A stretch of 64,000 bases of DNA from Cordia subcordata (Eukaryota; Streptophyta; Magnoliopsida; Boraginales; Cordiaceae), in contig JAPTOF010000008.1 of NCBI GenBank assembly GCA_028554755.1, positions 12,712,501 to 12,776,500 on the forward strand, read 5' to 3'. How positions within the stretch are numbered: position 1 is the first letter of the stretch; the number at the start of each line of letters is the position of its first letter. Position numbers and translations under genes: made by a program. The notes beneath the pieces are model-generated. The model saw only the letters and a program-made list of their open reading frames with translations. It did no database searches and was not told where the DNA came from. Shown in pieces: positions 59,301-64,000 of the stretch.

Positions 59301-59795
59301 TAATTATGATGATCTATAACATGCATCATCATTAACAATCTTAGAAATTTTGCCAGCATGCAAACTTAGTATTCTAGTTCTCTGTGGCTTCAAGTCAAAG
59401 GCAATGAATGAAGGTAAGTACTTAACACAATCATTAAGCTCACAATCTTTACCTGATTCCAAGAAGGGGAAAAAAAAGTGCTTAGACCATAAAACATTCA
59501 TAAACCAACACTTTCAACCAAAACTTTACTTGCCCTTTCAGATTCGTATGTCATGGTAAACCCTGCAATAATAATCATTACCTTTTCTTTTAGCTAAAGA
59601 ATAATAATCTTTACCTAATGAATCATTTTATGGATGGGCATTTTTCGAAACCTTTTTGGTCAAAGTCGCAATTAGCTTTCAACTTTTTACCTTTAAGCTT
59701 CTATAAAACAATCTCGAGGTATGTGGAAATTATTAATTCGAGTAGATTTTCTGTCATTCTTCCGCTCTTTTTTCACTCTTTTTTGCATGATTAAA

Positions 59796-59837
<42 letters not shown>

Positions 59838-60142
59838 CACAATTAACAATTTTATTACGTAAAAAGTAATGCTATGAGAGAATGGCATATAACGTTGCTA
59901 AAATTATTCAATAACTTTTCATGCGTCAGTAGTATTATAATGGTTCGAGCCTTCTCATATTAATAATCAGCTAAAAATCAAAACTTGTTTTGAATTGTAA
60001 TGCTGCAATGCATATGGTCTTGTTGTAGCAGGCCGTCTACAGTATAATGGGCCAAGATGCATGGGCCTGATTGCAAACTTCGGTGTCGAATTGTGTGAAA
60101 GGATTTACTTTACCATAAAAATATGAAATCTTTGATCGTGTT
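56388..60142. other. AT-rich non-coding stretch
   Basis: No gene recognised. It contains a (TA)n run at 59798-59834. The part at about 56880-57735 looks like another fold-back or MITE-like repeat, but its ends could not be fixed. Confidence 0.5.
59798..59834. repeat. (TA)n microsatellite
   Basis: About 18 uninterrupted TA units. Confidence 0.95.
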
Positions 60143-60935
60143 TAGGATAGCAAAAAAGGCCAGCTAGGCATGCCAACCCACTCCACCAATTAGTGGGCCT
60201 CGTCAGGCAGCTCAGATGGGTTGGCCCATGAAGCAAGGTCGGTTATTTTTTTAGATTTAAATTTTTAAACAAAAAAAAGTGAAAATAAATAAGGTGACAG
60301 GAAAGCAATCTTCTAATTCTTGAAAGAAAGGGAAAGAGTTAAGTATTTATAGAGTTGGAAAATGTCAAATTCCCGATTTATCCTTTTAGCAAGCCGTTAT
60401 ATATGATCTGTTTGTTGTAGTCTTATTTTAAGATGCTTATCCTATTGAAATGAGAGTACATCTTATAAGATTTAAAACATCTTATCATACATTCTTTAAA
60501 AATTTTAAAACAAAACCATACTTTTTATCTTATAAGAAATAAACAATCCATCCTATCTTATCTTCAACTATAGAATACATAATGCATGTGATAAGACATC
60601 TTAAATATGATAAGATATCTCCAAATTTTAATAGAATGAGTATCTTAAAATAAGATCATTTCAAACACACTAATATTCTTGGGAAAGTAAAATAAAAATA
60701 TAAAGAAAAGGAAGATAATTATTTTAAAATATTATTATTTTTTTTGGTTAGGTGGCCAGCGTCTGGGTCGACCAAAATTGACCCACCTATTGGCCCCGCT
60801 CCCACAAGCCGAGACCCAAGCCATCTCAGGCTCATGGCCAGTACAAGTCGATGGCCCAAGATCCCCTGCCTGATCCACTGGTCTAGCTAGTGGGTCAAAC
60901 TTAGCCCGTGTAAACCCAACCCACTTGTCATCTTA
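60143..60935. mobile_element. hAT-like non-autonomous element
   Basis: The ends TAGGATAGCAAAAAAGG and, on the complement of the right end, TAAGATGACAAGTGGG are similar. Both flanking arms are rich in ACCCACT/TGGGTTGG/GTGGGTC motifs, like many plant hAT MITEs and like the element at 41085-41522. A matching 8-bp duplication could not be seen. A second MITE (60410-60666) lies inside it. Confidence 0.5.
60410..60666. mobile_element. MITE nested in the hAT-like element
   Basis: 257 bp with long inverted ends. GTCTTATTTTAAGATGCTTA (left) pairs with the complement of GAGTATCTTAAAATAAGATC (right). Outer GTTTG/CAAAC match. The interior repeats ATCTTATC-like motifs. No coding capacity. Confidence 0.75.
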
Positions 60936-61648
60936 AATTACCCATTTCAATGTCTTAAAATTCATAAAAAAACTATAATCGAGTCTTTTCGTGTACAATA
61001 GACACTTGGACAAGCAAGAATTCTAGAATACCGAACATGTATGTTACCTTCTTGTAGTTTGTTGATCATCTCCGTGTTCTAAATTTTATCATTTTATCCT
61101 TTTATGTTTTTGTAAAGATGGCATATTACCTCATGTGGTTTGTTTAGTTAGTTAATTATTCTCCATATTATTTGTCTATTTGGCTTATTTCGCTCACTTC
61201 TGTGATTTGTCAAGTTAGTTAATTAGTTCCCATATTGTTTGTCCGTTTAGCTTACTACCCTCTTCTATGTGATTTGTTTAGTTAGTTGATTACTCCCGAT
61301 ATATTTTAGTTTATTTAGTTAATTACCCTTTTCCCCCTTAGTTTTTAAAATTTATCACATTAATCCCTATACTTATTAAAAGGTGGCACACTTGCCTCTT
61401 TTCTTACTATTATCTTAACACCATTAGCTAGGAATAATTTTGTGAAAATATATAACATACCGCAACTTCTAATATTCATATATGCAAAATAAAACAATAA
61501 AAAAAAGTTTTGATGATTAAACTCTCGGTGGATAAGACCTTAGCAGTGCCGTAGACTAAAGTGTTTATTAATGACTAGGTGCTTAATTGAATATTTGATG
61601 GTGACTCCACGTCTCACATTATCCAATCATTATTGAATTTGATCCTAT
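60936..61648. other. Non-coding stretch
   Basis: No gene. It contains three degenerate repeats of 'gtttagttagttaattac' at about 61140-61325. Confidence 0.5.
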
Positions 61649-62203
61649 GGGGCTGTTTGGAACTTATTTCAAAAATATTTTTTTATTTTTGAAAAAAAAA
61701 AACATAAAAACTTGTTTGAAAGCAGTTATTTTCTAGAATTGTTTTTTAAAATTGTTCTAAAAAAGTGTTTTTAAAAACAAAAAATAGGAAACACATTTTT
61801 TTTATTTTCATATATTTTTGACATGTTATTCTCAAAAGAGCAATTTCATTATTTAATTATTTTTCTTCCCCCCAACCTACCCCGACCCTAGACCACGCCA
61901 CCCCACCCACCCCCCATCCTTGCCCTCACCCCAACCCATGCCTATTCTAGCCTCTTTTAGAACACACACACACTATGTGTGTGTATATACATATGTAGAT
62001 ATATGTTTATTAGAGGAAAAAAAATCAAATATAAAGAACAAAAATAAGGGTGTAATGGTCTTTTTAATGCGAGATAAAAAAATAAATTTATCTTCCATCC
62101 AAACAAAATTTTTGTTGTTTTGTTTTTTAAAATAGTTTTTAAAAACTATTCTGTAAAACTGTTTTACAAAACAAAAAATCAAGAACACTTCCAAACACTT
62201 CCC
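61649..62203. mobile_element. Fold-back MITE
   Basis: 555 bp. The left end GGGGCTGTTTGGAACTT pairs with the complement of the right end, GGGAAGTGTTTGGAAGTG, and the inner arms continue as AT-rich inverted sequence with GTTTTTAAAA motifs. No duplication was assigned. The C-rich patch at 61870-61940 is inside. Confidence 0.6.
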
Positions 62204-62520
62204 TTTAGAATTAAGATTCTATTTGACTTTTAGATATTTAAAAGTACTTTTTATTAGTTTAAAAAATATAAACTGATTTATTTGACCTATTTTTAAAAGA
62301 ACTTTTACCAAAAAAACTAAGGTTAAAAAAAATTAAAAAAACCAAAAGCTTCAACTTAGAATTTTTCAAAAAAAAAAAGGAATAATTATTTTTACATTAT
62401 GTCAAAAATTATAATTTTTTTTCTTAAAAAATACTACTTTGTAATTTTAAAAGTCCAATATTATCTTTAAAATAACTATAAGTTCAACTTTTAAAACACA
62501 AGCCAAACATGCTTTTATTC
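62204..62520. repeat. AT-rich MITE-like stretch
   Basis: TCTATTTGACTTTTAGATATTTAAAAGTAC on the left resembles the complement of AACTTTTAAAACACAAGCCAAACATGC on the right. This is a possible further small fold-back element with uncertain borders. Confidence 0.35.
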
Positions 62521-63695
62521 ATAAGAACTTTTATCCAAAGTTCTAATATTAACATGTGAGAAAGGACTAAGACTATATTATGCACAAACAACATACACTA
62601 CTTACATGCTAAGAAGGCATGATGCCTCCAAACACCCCACTAGAGGATGCTTTACCTATAATATCGATAATAACTCAAAATCTGGAACTGCTCTAGTTTG
62701 CTCCTGCAAAATTCAGACTACACAACTCAGGTAAAGCAGTGTCCTTCCCAAAAGCTAAGACAACTTCATTTTACCAAGCCTGGAAAAGGAGGGCGTTAAA
62801 TAATCCAAAGCTAGCAAACATAAACATCCCAAATTGTTTAATATAGATTTGGTTTGGCCTCATTGAACAAACCGAAAAGCTTCTGTCTAAAATTATCTCA
62901 AGAATGATACTACTTAACCTTCTGTTAACAAGAAATGCATTATAGCTTATCATCCTGGTTGAGTTTCTTGAAAATAGCACAAGTAGAACGCTAGTTTCAC
63001 ACATCTGTGGCTAATTTGTTGCTTTTCAGTAAGCATGTTTGCCTGCGTAAATAACGAAATTATAAAATTCTTCACACCTCATACACTAGAAAGCCAAATG
63101 ACCCACTGTGTCATTGTCGACCCACCAAAAAACGCTAAGTTTGATTAAAGATCCTTGCTTTCTGAATCATAATCAGAAGATACATTGCAAAAACATTAAC
63201 AAACTTCAGGCGGTTGTTAGTCTGGATGCAGAATTAATTGAAGAAAAGGCAAGTTGCCAGAGTTTCAATCCTTTGCGAACTTCTCCATGTATTCAGAATC
63301 TTCGGAGACCTGTAAGAGATTTTATGTATTCTTCATGCTGAGATACAAACCTATAACTGAAATGCAGATAATTTACAGCGAAAACATCGCTTCTCAGGCA
63401 TGGACAGAGTTGAGGGATGCAGAGGGGTTGCAGAATTAGGAAGAACGGTAGATCCTGATATATGTAGAACAAAATATAGTAAAATGAAGGAAATGCCATC
63501 ATGTTCGTATTACTTTTCAAGCTCAATGGTATATCATTGAGGCATTGCAAGTATCGAAAAATCACAGGTGTAAATTTAGTCCTTTGAAGAATTAAAACAA
63601 CACAAATGAGCAAATAAGTGTAAGTGTGTAACTCACAAGATGTATTACCCCAAGTTAAATTTTCCAGTTGAACGAAGCATCAAACTCTTAAAAAC
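62521..63695 (-). other. Probable 3' untranslated and downstream region of the RNP gene
   Basis: Less AT-rich than the DNA to its left and without a coding domain. It lies directly after the stop codon of the ribonucleoprotein gene, so part of it should be 3' UTR, possibly with an intron. A poly(A) site could not be fixed. Confidence 0.4.
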
Positions 63696-64000
63696 TCAAA
63701 ATTGACGCCTTGGCCGAGCCTCAGCATGGCTTACTCGGATTTGCCTGCCATCTAGGTCCTGCGTCATAAAGTAAGAAATGAGATAATACTCAAATCTTAA
63801 GACATTATGCTGTCGTGGAGGAATGCTTCTGAAGCGGAGGAGGTTGGAAGAAAGTGAGCTTATCAGTATACTTACAACGCCATCCAAAGCTTCGATGGCG
63901 CTGTTGACCTCATCAGCAGAGCTGTAAGTGACAAATCCGAATCCTCTTGATCTACCACTCTCCCTGTCATAAACCACCTTGGCCTCCATGACATTCCCTT
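63696..64000 (-). CDS. Chloroplast ribonucleoprotein (CP29-like), C-terminal part
   Basis: The last two coding exons of a minus-strand gene that runs off the right edge. The exon 63876-64000 encodes the middle of an RNA-recognition motif ([20 protein letters not shown], then [17 protein letters not shown]), in which RGFGFVTY is the RNP1 octamer. An intron at 63759-63875 has donor GTT|GTAAGT and acceptor GACGCAG|GAC. The last exon (63696-63758) encodes [20 protein letters not shown] and stop. The ending resembles that of nuclear-encoded chloroplast ribonucleoproteins, which have a transit peptide, an acidic domain and two RRMs and bind and stabilise chloroplast mRNAs. Only the C-terminal RRM is visible, so CP29-like rather than another cpRNP is an inference. 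Confidence 0.88.
   Translation of the reverse strand, partial: GNVMEAKVVYDRESGRSRGFGFVTYSSADEVNSAIEALDGVVSILISSLSSNLLRFRSIPPRQHNVLRFEYYLISYFMTQDLDGRQIRVSHAEARPRRQF
63759..63875 (-). other. Last intron of the ribonucleoprotein gene
   Basis: 117 bp with donor GTAAGTAT and acceptor ATGACGCAG on the minus strand. It falls between codons (Val|Asp) within the RRM, and reading through it gives a non-conserved hydrophobic run. Confidence 0.85.

Noticed and set aside
1..64000. CRISPR array or bacterial-type operon
   Set aside because: No regularly spaced short repeats with unique spacers; the content is clearly plant nuclear DNA.

Overview
The window is nuclear DNA from a flowering plant, most likely a eudicot. 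The evidence is AT-rich sequence, microsatellites, Ty1/copia, Ty3/gypsy (Tat-type) and hAT transposons, tRNA-derived SINEs and MITEs, and the last exons of an intron-containing gene that looks like a chloroplast ribonucleoprotein of the CP29 type. The species cannot be named from the sequence. Apart from that gene at the right edge, I see no convincing host gene. The window is a gene-poor repeat cluster, and nearly every long open frame is a decayed transposon.

Layout. 1-6.8 kb: non-coding, with a small TRIM-like LTR element (1246-1883, target duplication ACCTC) and a 0.73 kb MITE. 6.8-22.1 kb: an old copia element (A, minus strand) carrying three later insertions: a solo LTR in gag (10288-12132), a whole second copia element (B, plus strand, 13310-20500) in its 5' LTR, and a non-autonomous hAT-like element (20610-22002) in the same LTR. 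22.1-26.8 kb: non-coding, with a fold-back MITE, a SINE, a second copy of the 0.73 kb MITE family and a 154-bp tandem duplication. 26.8-37.2 kb: a nearly complete Ty3/gypsy element of the Tat lineage (E, minus strand, target duplication GGTCC). It has the two-RNase-H arrangement of that lineage and a second, decayed, apparently spliced gene on the opposite strand. 38.8-52.1 kb: another old copia element (F, minus strand) with a tandemly duplicated gag-protease region. Its 3' LTR was hit by a small non-autonomous copia element with only gag and protease (D), which itself carries a hAT MITE. Its RNase H was split by a 3.26 kb hAT transposon with a decayed ZMYM1/TTF-type transposase. Its RT was split by a SINE. 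52-62.5 kb: non-coding, with two SINEs lying almost side by side and several MITEs, one nested in a hAT-like element. 62.5-64 kb: the 3' end of the ribonucleoprotein gene.

The genes do not form a pathway. What the window records is the order of insertions, and most junctions can be placed to the base from target-site duplications. All reverse transcriptases seen are broken by stops or frameshifts, and each has lost its catalytic Y-x-D-D signature (YVDN, YVNN, NIDD, YVDN). The less familiar items are the antisense spliced ORF of element E, the gag-protease-only element D, the tandemly duplicated gag-protease of element F and the TRIM-like element at the left end. These readings come from inspection; alignments and database searches were not possible.
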